Notes: generated from the sequence alone by a model not told the origin. Counted from the first letter of the stretch, positions 31,169 to 41,845 are shown. The stretch: 64,000 nt of DNA from Bradyrhizobium prioriisuperbiae (GCF_032397745.1 NZ_CP135921.1:8358501-8422500); one strand, 5' to 3'. Program-made: numbers and translations.

Positions 31169-33034
31169 ATGCCGTCCGAGACCGACGATTTACCACTGGC
31201 GCGCGAGTTTCCACCCGCCACCCACGACGACTGGAAGAAACTGGTCGACAGCGTGTTGAAAGGTGCAGCCTTCGAAAAGCTGGTCGGCAAGACCTATGAC
31301 GGCCTTCCCATCGCGCCGATCTATTCCCGCGCCAAGGACAGCCCGGTGGTGGCCGGGCGCGCCAATTCCATGCCATGGCAAATCATCCAGCGGGTTGATC
31401 ATCCCGACGCATCGGCCGCCAATACCCAAGCCCTGACGGATCTGAAGAACGGCGCCAATGGGCTCGCGCTGAGTTTCGCCGGCGCCAATGGAGCCTATGG
31501 CTTTGGGCTGGAACCGTCGGCAGCCGCATTGGAGCGTGCGCTTGAAGGCATCTATCTCGATGCCGGCATCGCTATCGAATTCCAGATCGGGCCGCAGACA
31601 CGTGACATACCGCAGCACTTCGCGGCGCTGCTGGCCAGGCACAACGTTGCACCGGCAAACGTGGACGCCCGGTTTGGCTTCGATCCGATCGGCGCCGGTG
31701 CAGTCTGGGGCAATAGCCCTTACTCATGGGCGGAGATTGCGAAGTTCTTCGGGCCTTCGGTGGCGCAGTTCGCGACCCTCGGCTTCAAAGGCCCCTATGC
31801 GGTGGCCGATGGCCGCATCATCCATGATGCCGGCGGATCGGAAGCGCAGGAACTCGCCTTCGTGCTGGCGGTGGGCGTTGCCTATCTCCGCGCCCTCGAA
31901 GAGGCCGGCGTCGGCCTCGAGACCGCACAACGGATGATTTATGCGCGGCTGAGTGCGGACGCCGATCAGTTCCTGACGATGGCGAAATTCCGCGCACTGC
32001 GGGTGTTGTGGGCCCATGTCGCGCGCGCCTGTGGTCTCGTCCCGCAGCCGCTGTTCATTGCCGCCGACACCGCATGGCGGATGCTGACGCAGCGTGATCC
32101 CTATGTGAACGTGCTGCGCGCCACGATCGCGACATTCGCCGCCGGCCTCGGCGGCGCCAACAGCATCACCGTACTGCCGCACACGTTGGCTTTGGGATTG
32201 CCCGATCCGTTCGCGCGCCGCATCGCCCGCAACGCCCAGATCATCCTGCTGGAAGAATCCAACCTCGATAAAGTCACCGATCCCGCCGCTGGCTCCGGCG
32301 GCATCGAAAGCCTCACTGCCGAGCTTTCGAAGGCGGCATGGTCGCTGTTCCAGGAAATCGAAAAGACCGGCGGCGCATTCGCCGCGCTGGAACGAAATCT
32401 CATCCAGGACAAGGTCGCCGCGGTTCGCGCGGCACGCGACAAGAATATCACGCGGCGCAAGGATGTGCTGACCGGCGCCAGTGAGTTTCCAAATCTGCAC
32501 GAAGCCCCGGTCACGTTGCTGGACGCAAAGCCGGCCACGCTCGCACCTTATGGCGAAGCCAAATTCACCTTCAAGGCTCTCGCTCCCGTCCGCCTTGCGG
32601 AGCCGTTCGAACGTCTGCGCGACAAATCGGACACGCTGCTGGCAGCACGAGGGGCGCGGCCAAGGGTTTTCCTCGCAAACCTCGGAACCGCAGCGGACTT
32701 CACCGCACGTGCGACATTTGCGAAGAGCTTTTTCGAGACCGGCGGCATTGAGGCCCTCGACGGCGACGGCGGTTCCGATCCCGCTGCCATCGCCGCCGCG
32801 TTCAAGGCCTCCAAGGCCGAACTGGTCTGCCTGTGTTCGTCCGACAAGATCTATGCGGACCTCGCGGCGACCACCGCGCAGGCCCTTCAAGCCGCCGGCG
32901 CCAGGCATATCTATCTGGCAGGCCGCCCGGGCGAACTGGAAGCCGCGTGGCTTGCGGCAGGTGTCAGTGAGTTCATCATCGCCGGCGGCGACGCGCTGGC
33001 GGCGCTAAATGCGGCCTATGACTCGATCGGATGA
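31169..33034 (+). CDS. mutA: Methylmalonyl-CoA mutase small subunit
   Basis: A 621-residue non-catalytic (beta) subunit. The TIM-barrel half shows WQIIQRVDHPDASAAN, FGFDPIGAGAVWG and LPHTLALGLPDPFARRIARN. The C-terminal B12-like domain (PRVFLANLGTAADFTARATF) lacks the DxHxxG cobalamin motif, as expected for this subunit. It pairs with MutB to interconvert succinyl-CoA and methylmalonyl-CoA, linking propionate or branched-chain degradation to the TCA cycle. The four-base overlap with the GFA gene suggests one transcript through mutB. Confidence 0.92.
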   Translation: MPSETDDLPLAREFPPATHDDWKKLVDSVLKGAAFEKLVGKTYDGLPIAPIYSRAKDSPVVAGRANSMPWQIIQRVDHPDASAANTQALTDLKNGANGLALSFAGANGAYGFGLEPSAAALERALEGIYLDAGIAIEFQIGPQTRDIPQHFAALLARHNVAPANVDARFGFDPIGAGAVWGNSPYSWAEIAKFFGPSVAQFATLGFKGPYAVADGRIIHDAGGSEAQELAFVLAVGVAYLRALEEAGVGLETAQRMIYARLSADADQFLTMAKFRALRVLWAHVARACGLVPQPLFIAADTAWRMLTQRDPYVNVLRATIATFAAGLGGANSITVLPHTLALGLPDPFARRIARNAQIILLEESNLDKVTDPAAGSGGIESLTAELSKAAWSLFQEIEKTGGAFAALERNLIQDKVAAVRAARDKNITRRKDVLTGASEFPNLHEAPVTLLDAKPATLAPYGEAKFTFKALAPVRLAEPFERLRDKSDTLLAARGARPRVFLANLGTAADFTARATFAKSFFETGGIEALDGDGGSDPAAIAAAFKASKAELVCLCSSDKIYADLAATTAQALQAAGARHIYLAGRPGELEAAWLAAGVSEFIIAGGDALAALNAAYDSIG

Positions 33035-33504
33035 ACAAGATGGCCGACAGATCACCGTTGCTGACTGGTGGATGCCAATGCGGCGCGGTGCGCTTTGCGC
33101 TCTACGCCGCGCCGGGAAAGATCAGCATCTGCCATTGCCGGATGTGCCAGAAAGCCGTGGCCGGACCGTTCGCATCGCTTGCGGAAATCCCGCATGGTGA
33201 TTTCGCCTGGACACGCGGCACGCCGGCAACATTCCGCTCCTCGTCCCGCGCGGACCGCGATTTCTGCGCAGCCTGCGGCACGCCGCTGAGCTACCGCCAA
33301 ATCGGCGGGCCCATAATCGAGCTCCTGACAGGCTCGTTCGATCGGCCTGACATGGTGACGCCGACCTACGAGGTCGGCATCGAGTCGAAGCTCGCCTGGA
33401 TCGCGCATTTGCCGGCACTCCCCGGCAAAACGACATCGGAGAACAGCGGAGCCGCCAAGGTTGCCGGCATTGTCAGCTATCAGCATCCGAACCATAATAC
33501 GTAG
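33031..33504 (+). CDS. GFA/CENP-V family zinc protein inside the mutAB operon
   Basis: A 157-residue GFA-domain protein. The zinc ligands are in GGCQCGAVRFALY, ICHCRMCQKAVAGPF and DFCAACGTPLSYR. The family is annotated as glutathione-dependent formaldehyde-activating, but most members bind glutathione or unknown thiols. Wedged between mutA and mutB with an ATGA overlap at its start, it should be co-expressed. Whether it serves the pathway is unknown. Confidence 0.85.
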   Translation: MNKMADRSPLLTGGCQCGAVRFALYAAPGKISICHCRMCQKAVAGPFASLAEIPHGDFAWTRGTPATFRSSSRADRDFCAACGTPLSYRQIGGPIIELLTGSFDRPDMVTPTYEVGIESKLAWIAHLPALPGKTTSENSGAAKVAGIVSYQHPNHNT

Positions 33505-33531
33505 GCTGAATACAAAGCACTTTGAGGAACG

Positions 33532-35703
33532 ATGACCAGCATTCCCGATTTCACCCGCGTTGCATTTGGCGAGCCAGATCTGGCGAAAACCATCGCAGCC
33601 ACCGCGTCATCGGGCGATGCGTGGCTGACGCCGGAAGGCATTTCGGTGAAGCCGGCCTATGGCGAGGCTGATCTCAAGGGCATCGACTTCCTCGACACCT
33701 GGCCCGGCGTCGTGCCGTATCTGCGCGGCCCCTACCCGACCATGTACGTCAATCAGCCCTGGACCGTGCGTCAGTACGCCGGCTTCTCCACCGCGGAGGA
33801 TTCCAACGCGTTCTATCGGCGCAATCTTGCGGCTGGACAAAAAGGCCTGTCGGTCGCCTTCGATCTCGCCACCCACCGCGGCTATGACAGCGATCATCCG
33901 CGCGTCTCCGGCGACGTCGGCATGGCCGGCGTGGCGATCGATTCCATCTACGACATGCGCACGCTGTTCGCCGGCATCCCGCTCGATCAAATGAGCGTAT
34001 CAATGACCATGAACGGCGCCGTGCTGCCGATCCTGGCGCTGTTCGTGGTGGCCGCCGAGGAACAGGGCGTGCCGCCGGAAAAACTGTCGGGCACCATTCA
34101 GAATGATATTCTGAAAGAATTCATGGTGCGCAACACCTACATCTACCCGCCCACAAGTTCGATGCGGATCATCTCGGACATTTTCGCCTACACGTCGCAG
34201 AAGATGCCGAAATTCAATTCGATCTCGATCTCCGGCTACCACATGCAGGAAGCCGGCGCGACCCAGGACCTCGAGCTCGCCTATACGCTGGCCGACGGCG
34301 TCGAATACGTCCGCGCCGGCATGAATGCCGGCCTCGACATCGATCGCTTCGCGCCGCGGCTGTCGTTCTTCTGGGCGATCGGCATGAACTTCTTCATGGA
34401 AGTCGCCAAGATGCGCGCGGCACGGCTGTTGTGGGCCAAGCTGCTGAAGCCGTTCAACCCCAAGGACATGCGCTCGCTGTCGCTGCGCACCCATTGCCAG
34501 ACCTCGGGCTGGTCACTGACCGCGCAGGATGTGTTCAACAACGTGGCGCGCACCACCATCGAGGCGATGGCGGCGACGCAGGGCCACACCCAATCGCTGC
34601 ACACCAACGCCCTCGACGAAGCCCTGGCGCTGCCGACCGACTTCTCCGCCCGCATCGCCCGCAACACCCAATTGTTCCTGCAGCAGGAAAGCGGCACCAC
34701 CCGCATCGTCGATCCCTGGGGCGGATCCTATTATGTGGAGAGGCTGACCCAGGATCTGGCGAAGAAAGCCTGGGGTCACATCCAGGAGGTCGAGGCTCTG
34801 GGCGGCATGGCAAAAGCCATCGAAGCCGGCATTCCCAAGCTGCGCATCGAAGAGGCATCCGCCAAGACCCAGGCGCGCATCGACGCGGGCCGCCAATCCG
34901 TGATCGGTGTGAACAAGTATCGGCCTGCGAATGACGCCCAGATCGACGTGCTGAAGGTGGAGAACTCCACAGTCCGTCGTCTGCAGCTCGACAAGCTGGC
35001 GCGGCTGCGCAAGGAGCGCAACCAGGCCGACGTCACCGCCGCGCTGGAGGCGCTGACCCGTAGCGCGAAAGACGGCACCGGCAACCTGCTCGCGCTGGCA
35101 ATCGACGCCGCGCGCGCCAAGGCCACCGTCGGCGAAATTTCCGATGCGATGGAAAAAGTGTTCGGCCGCCACCGCGCCGAAATCAAATCCATCACCGGCG
35201 TCTACAAACGCGAGGCGGCCACCATGTCCGACACCGTCGAGAAGCTGCAGGCGCTGATCGAACAGTTCGAAGAGGCCGAAGGCCGCCGCCCGCGCATCCT
35301 TGTCGCCAAAATCGGCCAGGACGGCCATGACCGCGGCCAGAAAGTGATCGCCTCGGCGTTCGCCGATGTCGGATTCGATGTCGACATCGGGCCGCTGTTC
35401 GCCACCGCCGACGAAGCCGCGCGCCAAGCCGTCGAAAACGACGTCCACATGCTCGGCGTCTCATCGCTCGCCGCCGCCCATCTGACCGCGGTGCCGGAAC
35501 TGAAAGCGGCACTGAAGAAGCAGGGCCGCGAGGACATCATGATCATCATCGGCGGCGTGATCCCGCCGCAGGATTATGAAGCGCTGTACAAGGCCGGCGC
35601 CGAAGCAATCTTCCCGCCCGGCACGGTGATCGCGGAGGCCGCAGAAGAGCTGATCCGCAAGCTCAACATCCGCCTCGGCCACACCAGCGCCGCGGCGGAG
35701 TAA
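33532..35703 (+). CDS. mutB: Methylmalonyl-CoA mutase large (catalytic) subunit
   Basis: A 723-residue alpha subunit. The barrel shows [58 protein letters not shown] and [12 protein letters not shown] linker precedes the B12 domain with [16 protein letters not shown], where D597-x-H-x-x-G602 gives the lower axial His to cobalt, then GGVIPPQDY. It performs the adenosylcobalamin radical rearrangement. Chaperone MeaB is encoded at 40,137. It converges with the diguanylate cyclase gene nine bases away. Confidence 0.95.
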   Translation: MTSIPDFTRVAFGEPDLAKTIAATASSGDAWLTPEGISVKPAYGEADLKGIDFLDTWPGVVPYLRGPYPTMYVNQPWTVRQYAGFSTAEDSNAFYRRNLAAGQKGLSVAFDLATHRGYDSDHPRVSGDVGMAGVAIDSIYDMRTLFAGIPLDQMSVSMTMNGAVLPILALFVVAAEEQGVPPEKLSGTIQNDILKEFMVRNTYIYPPTSSMRIISDIFAYTSQKMPKFNSISISGYHMQEAGATQDLELAYTLADGVEYVRAGMNAGLDIDRFAPRLSFFWAIGMNFFMEVAKMRAARLLWAKLLKPFNPKDMRSLSLRTHCQTSGWSLTAQDVFNNVARTTIEAMAATQGHTQSLHTNALDEALALPTDFSARIARNTQLFLQQESGTTRIVDPWGGSYYVERLTQDLAKKAWGHIQEVEALGGMAKAIEAGIPKLRIEEASAKTQARIDAGRQSVIGVNKYRPANDAQIDVLKVENSTVRRLQLDKLARLRKERNQADVTAALEALTRSAKDGTGNLLALAIDAARAKATVGEISDAMEKVFGRHRAEIKSITGVYKREAATMSDTVEKLQALIEQFEEAEGRRPRILVAKIGQDGHDRGQKVIASAFADVGFDVDIGPLFATADEAARQAVENDVHMLGVSSLAAAHLTAVPELKAALKKQGREDIMIIIGGVIPPQDYEALYKAGAEAIFPPGTVIAEAAEELIRKLNIRLGHTSAAAE

Positions 35704-35712
35704 GAGGCAAGG

Positions 35713-37491
35713 CTAACCGGCCAGCCGATTATCCTTGGAGATCCCAAGCACGGACTGCCCTTCCGCGTCATCGACGCACACCCGATTTCGCCCGAGTCGC
35801 TTGGCCAGATAGAGCCGCCGGTCGGCCTTGGCAACGAGGCTGTCCCAATCGTTGGAGCCGGGCTTGCAGACCGCCACGCCGAAACTCGCCGTGACGGTCA
35901 AGTCTGGCGCATCCGGGACAACCATCTTGCGCAGGACATTGAGAAGGCTCTCGGCAATCCGTCGGCCTTCATCCGTGCGATCGGCCTGAACGAGAACGAC
36001 GAATTCCTCACCCCCGTGGCGCGCGAATGAATCGCCGATCCGCAGCCGCGACTGTATCGCCGCCGCCACGCATTTAAGAGCGACATCCCCGACGCCGTGT
36101 CCATAGGTGTCGTTGATCGACTTGAAATAATCGAGATCAAACATGATCAGCGCCAGCGGCTTGCCGCTCCGGTCGGCCTCCGCAACCGCCTTGCGGCCCA
36201 GATTGTCCAGGGCCCGCCTGTTGAGCAGGCCGGTCAGCGGGTCGGTTTCGGACAATCGTTTCAGTCGGGCGGCCATCTTCTCCTGATCGAGCTCGAAATC
36301 CTTCTTGATCCGCTGCTGCTCGCGCAGCATCTGCAGGCTGTCGAACAGTTCCGCCATTTCTTCGCTGCCTTGCGGACGCCGCGGCGGCTCGGTCAGGATG
36401 TCCTGCGCAAGCGCAATCACCTGCTCTCGTGCCACCATCAGCGGCTTGAACAGCAGGTGGTGCAGCGCGAGGCCGACCATCAGCAAGACCACCCAGACCG
36501 ACAGCATCAGCGACGCGGTCAGCACCAGCATGCGATAGGTCCGGTCCTGGGCCTGCAACACCCTCTGCTGCGACACCCGGCTGATCAGCTCGCGCAGCGC
36601 TTCGACCGGCGCCATGCCGGGCACGTATTGCCGGGTGAAATCCGCCAGGCTCATCTGGCCGCTCATGGCGACGGCGTTGTCAGCCACATGGCGGGCAAAC
36701 GGCAACGCCGTCATGAAATATTGCCGATCGACCTCGGCCAGCAGATCACGGACGGACGCGTCGTCCCGCAGAGCACTTGCGTAGTTCGAAGCCAGAGCAC
36801 GCAGTTCCGTCAGCCGTCCTTCCGTGCTCGTGATCCGGTCATAAAGCTCACGATTCGGCTGATCCGATGATGCGAGCATCATGACGACATAGGATCCGAG
36901 CCGCCCGGCATATTCCCGCATGCTGCTGCAGATCGTGCTCAGGATGACTTCGGTTCCGATCGAGGGATGGCTCCGGATGATGGTCTGACCGAGATCGTCA
37001 CGCAGCGACGTCGCCCGGTCGGCCGCCGTGAACATGGTTTCGATTGCCGCACGCACCCGTGCGCCGTCGCGATGTTCCTGCGGCTGCGACGAGACGGTGT
37101 CGATGGCATCGCGCCCGCTCCTGAGCTGCACGCGCACCGCATCGAGGTGTTGTTTCTGGTTCGTCCCATATGAGGACGCGCCATGGAGTGCATTTTCCAA
37201 CGCTGCAAGCGATTCATCGGTCCGTCGCCGGGCTGCATCAAGCGCCTCCGCAAGTTGCACTTCGGTGGCCGGTCCCGCGCCCATCCGGCTGTTGGCCGGG
37301 CCGCGTTCCGCCGAAATCATGTTGGCGGCCAGCAGAGCGAGATGGAAACGCTGCAGTTCACGCGCGCCCGCGCGATCGCGCTGATAGACATCGAGGTTGG
37401 CTGCGAACAGCAGGCCGCCGAGCAACAGGCAACCGGCGGCCGTGATCCAGCCGGCCAGTCGGTAAAGTTTTCGGAGGCGAAGCGACGTCAT
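35713..37491 (-). CDS. Membrane diguanylate cyclase (GGDEF)
   Basis: A 592-residue protein. One membrane helix at the start (LAGWITAAGCLLLGGLLFAA), a large helical periplasmic sensor (about 35-330), a second helix (VLTASLMLSVWVVLLMVGLA), a HAMP-like stretch, then the GGDEF domain: DPLTGLLNRRALDNL, FDLDYFKSINDTYGHGVGD, and the active loop HGGEEFVVLV (GGEEF). It makes cyclic di-GMP from GTP in response to a periplasmic signal. No EAL domain. ATG 37,491 is preferred to the upstream TTG at 37,524. Confidence 0.88.
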   Translation of the reverse strand: MTSLRLRKLYRLAGWITAAGCLLLGGLLFAANLDVYQRDRAGARELQRFHLALLAANMISAERGPANSRMGAGPATEVQLAEALDAARRRTDESLAALENALHGASSYGTNQKQHLDAVRVQLRSGRDAIDTVSSQPQEHRDGARVRAAIETMFTAADRATSLRDDLGQTIIRSHPSIGTEVILSTICSSMREYAGRLGSYVVMMLASSDQPNRELYDRITSTEGRLTELRALASNYASALRDDASVRDLLAEVDRQYFMTALPFARHVADNAVAMSGQMSLADFTRQYVPGMAPVEALRELISRVSQQRVLQAQDRTYRMLVLTASLMLSVWVVLLMVGLALHHLLFKPLMVAREQVIALAQDILTEPPRRPQGSEEMAELFDSLQMLREQQRIKKDFELDQEKMAARLKRLSETDPLTGLLNRRALDNLGRKAVAEADRSGKPLALIMFDLDYFKSINDTYGHGVGDVALKCVAAAIQSRLRIGDSFARHGGEEFVVLVQADRTDEGRRIAESLLNVLRKMVVPDAPDLTVTASFGVAVCKPGSNDWDSLVAKADRRLYLAKRLGRNRVCVDDAEGQSVLGISKDNRLAG

Positions 37492-37734
37492 GAAATTGCG
37501 CTCGATACGAAATGATCGAGGCAACCAAGCATGATGACCGATGAGAGCCCAATTAATCTCTTTGCTGCAACGCCAGAGAGTTCAGCGGGTGGTAAAAAAT
37601 TTATGAGTCACGCCGTCCGATATTCATCAACCGATATCACAGGACGCTGGTATACTGTGGATGCTGGGATTTCCGCACCAAACAGATGATCATGAATAAC
37701 CATTAGCTCGCGGAAGCCGGCTGTTGGATCCCCC

Positions 37735-39885
37735 TCAGCGCACTTCCGCTTCTTTGGCCGGTGCCTTGTCGAGAACGGCGCGGACGTGACGCACCACATG
37801 ATCGGCGACAATGGCGTGTCCCTCCGCGGTCGGATGCACGGCGCCACTGTACATGCCGGCATAGACCGGCTGCAAAATGTCGAACAGCGAGAAGCCGGGC
37901 GAATGCACATTGGCAGTCAGGAACGCGTCGTTCGGCGTGCGGAACAACCGCCAGCGATGCTGGTATGGCAAATAGGCCGCCGGCGAATACGGTGAGAAAT
38001 CATCACTGCCGGCCAAGCGCCGCGGCATCGCCATCATGTCACCGTCCGCCTGCGCGCGTTTGGGCTCGCGCGCACACAGGCCGCGCCTGGCGAACTCCGG
38101 CTGATGATCGGCAACGAGCTGGAAGCCGGTGCCGCTGCCGGTGGCCAGCGCCGGGCAGCCGCCCGCTTTGGCGTTATCGATGCAAGTCATCCGCGCAAAA
38201 AAATCCTTGAGAAAATCGACGGTTTCGCCGAGCCTGACGCGATCGAGCCGCAGTTTCGGATGAACGTCGAGCCCGAGCGCCGGCTCCTTGCCGCACATCG
38301 CTCCGCTCTCGTCGAACTGGATCGGCTCGTAGGCGGTCTGCAGCACCCGCGTGGGCGGCACGCCAAAGCCATCCTGCAGCGCGTCGCGCAGGGCTTTCAT
38401 GCGCTCATCCAGTTGCTCAAGGTAGACCCGCGCCACCTGCGGCGAGAAGCGGATCTGCTGCCCGATCGCACCGGCAATCGGCGCGAGATCGCTGGCGCCT
38501 TCGGTCATGGCGTAGAGCATCAGCGCGGAGAAGCCGACATCGTTGCCACCGATCGACAGCAGTACGGTATCGATGGGGCGCTTGCGGTTTTGCGGCGCGC
38601 ACCAGGATTTGGCGACTGCACGTGTTGAAATCTGGGTGCTGCCACTCGCATAGACCGGCAGGTTGTAACTCGCGGCCATGGTGCGGCCGCCGCGGCACAT
38701 CAGATCGGCGAGTTGGTCGAGCTGCGCACGCACGGTGCCGTTGGCGACGCCTTCGCGGGCCTTCTTGTCCAGGAACAGGCCTTCGGTGACTTCCGAACCG
38801 GTGCAGGCAAGGCTCACCAGGGTAATCGAGCGGTGCGGATTTTCGAGCGCCAACTGCAAGCCGACACGGAACGGATAGCCATATTGGGAGCGGTGGCAGT
38901 CGGGGCTCAGCCAACGAGGTCCGGCTTTATCGAAGGCAGCGGTGAACTCCGCCGAGCCCAGGCGATAGCTCAGTCCCTTCGATTCATCCTCGAGCAGCCG
39001 GCGCGGCAGCACTTTTGGATCGAATCCCGGCGACGACGCGAGCCCATATTTTGGCGCTTCGTTCGCCGGCAAGCCGCGCATGGCGACCTGATCGTCACGC
39101 GCCTGGGCCGGATCATAGACCATCTGCCGGGACGCGCTGAAGGTGACCGGACGATCGGGGTTGCTCTCGCCGGAGGCGAAGGAGTCGCCCATTGCCACGA
39201 TCATCAGATCGTCGACCACGACCTGCGGATCCGACAATTTACGCCCGTCCGGCAGCGTCACCTCGACCTTGACGCCGGAGGCCGCGCGCTCCAGCGAGAA
39301 CGGCACGCGGGCAATGACGAGTGTGGCGTTGCAGGCGAGCTTGCGGGTCTCCGTCTTGCCGCCGACCTTGCGCGGGCTCCAGCTCCATCCACAGTCGCCC
39401 TGCGGCACCTCCGCGAGACGCTCCGGCGCGAGCTTGATCGCGACCGTATGCGCGTCCGGCAGGATGTAATCCTCCTTGGCGATGCCCCAGGAGTAGCGCC
39501 GCTCACAGGTCGCGAGATAACGCCCCTGCTTGCTGTCGTAGCAGACCGCGTCGATGGTTTGTGCCGCCCAGCCGAGCCGCGCGGCGGCATAGCGCCCGCG
39601 CGCTGTCGCAGCGCAGGTGTCCGGCGTGCTGGCATCGCGGCAATCGGGATCATTGAGACGGCGCTCGGTGCGCCAGATCACATCGGCCGCCGGCTGCGTG
39701 GCCCCGTCGCGCACGGACGGATAGCCGCGCTCATACATGGCAAACGAAGCGGCATTCTTGAAAAACCGGAACGGGCTTTCGACCTGCCAGACCAGGTCCG
39801 CGGCCAACGCTGGAGTGCTCGTCTGAACGGCGCCAAGAACGGCAAAAGCAGCCGATAGCCAAATTCGTGCGACGGCCCGCCCCAT
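37735..39885 (-). CDS. Exported SGNH/GDSL esterase-like hydrolase
   Basis: A 716-residue protein with a signal peptide (RIWLSAAFAVLGAVQTSTPA, cut near ALA-A) and a large SGNH hydrolase domain. Block I is IVAMGDSFASGES with the nucleophile Ser, the Gly/Asn block III is SIGGNDVGFS, and block V is HPTAEGHAIVADH with the catalytic His. The N-terminal 230 residues, rich in Cys and Trp, form an extra beta domain. It probably removes acyl groups from a polysaccharide or lipid outside the cell. The size is unusually large for the family. Confidence 0.82.
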   Translation of the reverse strand: MGRAVARIWLSAAFAVLGAVQTSTPALAADLVWQVESPFRFFKNAASFAMYERGYPSVRDGATQPAADVIWRTERRLNDPDCRDASTPDTCAATARGRYAAARLGWAAQTIDAVCYDSKQGRYLATCERRYSWGIAKEDYILPDAHTVAIKLAPERLAEVPQGDCGWSWSPRKVGGKTETRKLACNATLVIARVPFSLERAASGVKVEVTLPDGRKLSDPQVVVDDLMIVAMGDSFASGESNPDRPVTFSASRQMVYDPAQARDDQVAMRGLPANEAPKYGLASSPGFDPKVLPRRLLEDESKGLSYRLGSAEFTAAFDKAGPRWLSPDCHRSQYGYPFRVGLQLALENPHRSITLVSLACTGSEVTEGLFLDKKAREGVANGTVRAQLDQLADLMCRGGRTMAASYNLPVYASGSTQISTRAVAKSWCAPQNRKRPIDTVLLSIGGNDVGFSALMLYAMTEGASDLAPIAGAIGQQIRFSPQVARVYLEQLDERMKALRDALQDGFGVPPTRVLQTAYEPIQFDESGAMCGKEPALGLDVHPKLRLDRVRLGETVDFLKDFFARMTCIDNAKAGGCPALATGSGTGFQLVADHQPEFARRGLCAREPKRAQADGDMMAMPRRLAGSDDFSPYSPAAYLPYQHRWRLFRTPNDAFLTANVHSPGFSLFDILQPVYAGMYSGAVHPTAEGHAIVADHVVRHVRAVLDKAPAKEAEVR

Positions 39886-40136
39886 GCCTGTTCCTCCAGC
39901 CCACTGATCCTTGTTGTTAGTGGCGCCTGCACGCCGGAAAGTTCAGGCGCCGTCAACAAATTACCGAGGCTCCGCCAAAGCAATCAAACTATTGAAAATA
40001 AACAATAAAATACCCATCGCAAGGATTGAGCCGGCAGCTTTTGATCTACAGGCAGCCGCCACTTCAGACATCAATTCGGTGTGGTCAATGCCGATGCCGG
40101 GCGTGACGTGCGCGGCCGTGTCGACTATTGAACAGC

Positions 40137-41162
40137 ATGCCCACGCGTGATCCGGCCATCAACCTGAAGAGCCTCAGTAAGGAGATCGTTGCTGGCCATC
40201 GCGCGGCACTCGCCCGCGCCATCACCCTGATCGAAAGCCGCCGCGCGGATCATCAGGCCGCCGCCCGTGAACTGCTGCAGATGCTGTTGCCGGCAACCGG
40301 CAGCGCGATGCGCGTCGGCATCACCGGATCGCCCGGCGTTGGCAAGTCGACCACCATCGATGCGCTCGGTATGTATCTGCTCGAGCACGGGCACAAGGTG
40401 GCGGTGCTGGCGGTCGATCCATCGTCGGCGCGCACCGGCGGCTCGATCCTGGGCGACAAGACCCGGATGGCGCGGCTGTCGGCGGAAAGCGCCGCTTTCA
40501 TTCGCCCGTCTCCGGCGGCAGGCACGCTCGGCGGCGTCGCCGCCAAGACCCGCGAGGCGATGCTGTTGTGCGAAGCCGCCGGCTTCGATGTCGTGCTGGT
40601 GGAGACTGTCGGCATCGGCCAATCGGAAACCGCGGTTTGCGACATGACGGATTTTTTTCTCGCCTTGATGCTGCCGGGCGCCGGCGACGAGTTGCAGGGC
40701 ATCAAGAAGGGCCTGGTCGAACTCGCCGACATGATCGCGGTGAACAAGGCCGACGGCGACAACCTGACGCGTGCCCAGGCGGCCGCCGCGGAATACAACG
40801 CTGCGCTGCATATCCTGACGCCACGCTCCGAACACTGGTTTCCGCCGGTGCTGACCTATTCGGCCCTCACCGGCACCGGTATCGACCAGCTCTGGCAGAA
40901 GGTGCTGGACCATCGCACCGCGATGAATGCCTCGGGCGATCTCGCGGCGCGGCGGCGCACCCAGCAGGTGAAATGGATGTGGTCGATGCTCGAGGACCGG
41001 CTGAAGGCACGGCTGCGCGCCGATCCCACCATTCGCGCCCAAGTGAAGCAGACGGAGGCCTCCGTAGCGGAAGGTGGCATGACGCCAGCGATCGGCGCCG
41101 ACACCATTGCGCACCTGCTCGAGAGCAGCCGGCAAGACCCCAAATCGAGACCCCGCGAATAA
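40137..41162 (+). CDS. meaB: MeaB/ArgK GTPase, methylmalonyl-CoA mutase chaperone
   Basis: A 341-residue G3E GTPase: Walker A GITGSPGVGKSTTID, switch/base KTRMARLS, VETVGIGQSE, MLPGAGDELQGIKKG and NKADGDN (base specificity). It escorts and repairs adenosylcobalamin in methylmalonyl-CoA mutase, gating B12 transfer with GTP hydrolysis. It lies 4.4 kb from mutB, split off by two unrelated genes on the other strand. ATG 40,137 is preferred to TTG 40,128. Confidence 0.92.
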   Translation: MPTRDPAINLKSLSKEIVAGHRAALARAITLIESRRADHQAAARELLQMLLPATGSAMRVGITGSPGVGKSTTIDALGMYLLEHGHKVAVLAVDPSSARTGGSILGDKTRMARLSAESAAFIRPSPAAGTLGGVAAKTREAMLLCEAAGFDVVLVETVGIGQSETAVCDMTDFFLALMLPGAGDELQGIKKGLVELADMIAVNKADGDNLTRAQAAAAEYNAALHILTPRSEHWFPPVLTYSALTGTGIDQLWQKVLDHRTAMNASGDLAARRRTQQVKWMWSMLEDRLKARLRADPTIRAQVKQTEASVAEGGMTPAIGADTIAHLLESSRQDPKSRPRE

Positions 41163-41176
41163 GGGACCCGACATCA

Positions 41177-41845
41177 ATGAGCCGGCCGCTGCGCATCCTA
41201 ATCACCGGCTTTGGCCCCTTCCCCGGCGCGCCGCACAATCCGACGCCGCGCCTGGTGGCACGGCTGGTGGGGCTGCGCCGTCCGGCGCTGGCTGATGTCT
41301 CCTTGAGCAGCCACGTCTTCCACGTAAGTTACGGCGCGGTGGACCGCGACCTGCCCACATTGCTGGCACGCCACAAACCGGACGCCCTGCTGAGTTTCGG
41401 CCTGGCCCAAAGCACCCCGTTCATCCGGGTCGAGACCCGCGCGCGCAATACCATCACCACGCTGTGGCCCGACGCCGATCACACCCGTGTCGGCCAGGCC
41501 CATATCGCGCTTGATGCGGCGACAAGCCGCCGGTTCGGGCCGCACACGGCGCAACTGCTGCGGGCTGGCCTGCAGAGCGGCGCCTGGGTGAAATCCTCGC
41601 GCGACGCCGGACGCTATCTCTGCAATTACCTGTGCTGGCGTTCGATCGAAGCGACCGAGACGAACAGCGGCCCGCGGCTCGCCGCGTTCATTCATGTGCC
41701 GCTGGTGCCGCGCGATGGCGTCGGCCGCCTGCGCACAACGCAGCGTCATGTCGGCTTCGAGGATCTGGTCGATGCCGGCGAGGCCATGCTGATGACCATG
41801 GTTAAACTGGCACGGCAACGCGCAACAACCTTCGTGCCCGATTAA
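41177..41845 (+). CDS. pcp: Pyroglutamyl-peptidase I (C15)
   Basis: A 222-residue C15 peptidase: ILITGFGPFPGAPHNPT at the start (oxyanion/substrate loop), FIRVETRARN with the catalytic Glu, DAGRYLCNYLCWRS with the nucleophile Cys, and AFIHVPLVP with the His. It frees N-terminal 5-oxoproline from peptides. Downstream of meaB by 14 bases and probably co-transcribed. The 5-oxoprolinase genes 17 kb away could use its product. The active-site Glu context (VETRARN instead of ERVAxN) is somewhat divergent. Confidence 0.85.
   Translation: MSRPLRILITGFGPFPGAPHNPTPRLVARLVGLRRPALADVSLSSHVFHVSYGAVDRDLPTLLARHKPDALLSFGLAQSTPFIRVETRARNTITTLWPDADHTRVGQAHIALDAATSRRFGPHTAQLLRAGLQSGAWVKSSRDAGRYLCNYLCWRSIEATETNSGPRLAAFIHVPLVPRDGVGRLRTTQRHVGFEDLVDAGEAMLMTMVKLARQRATTFVPD

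Noticed and set aside
31724..32908. 394-codon minus-strand frame within mutA
   Set aside because: Antisense shadow of a well-conserved enzyme subunit; product Gly/Arg-rich and unlike any protein.
34513..35448. 311-codon minus-strand frame within mutB
   Set aside because: Antisense of the conserved B12-binding region; no start signal.
38713..39858. 381-codon plus-strand frame within the SGNH esterase gene
   Set aside because: Antisense to a protein with signal peptide and all SGNH blocks.
40568..41176. Extension of the pyroglutamyl-peptidase frame through meaB
   Set aside because: The C15 domain starts at 41,177 with MSRPLRILITGFGPFP. The earlier part is the wrong frame of meaB.
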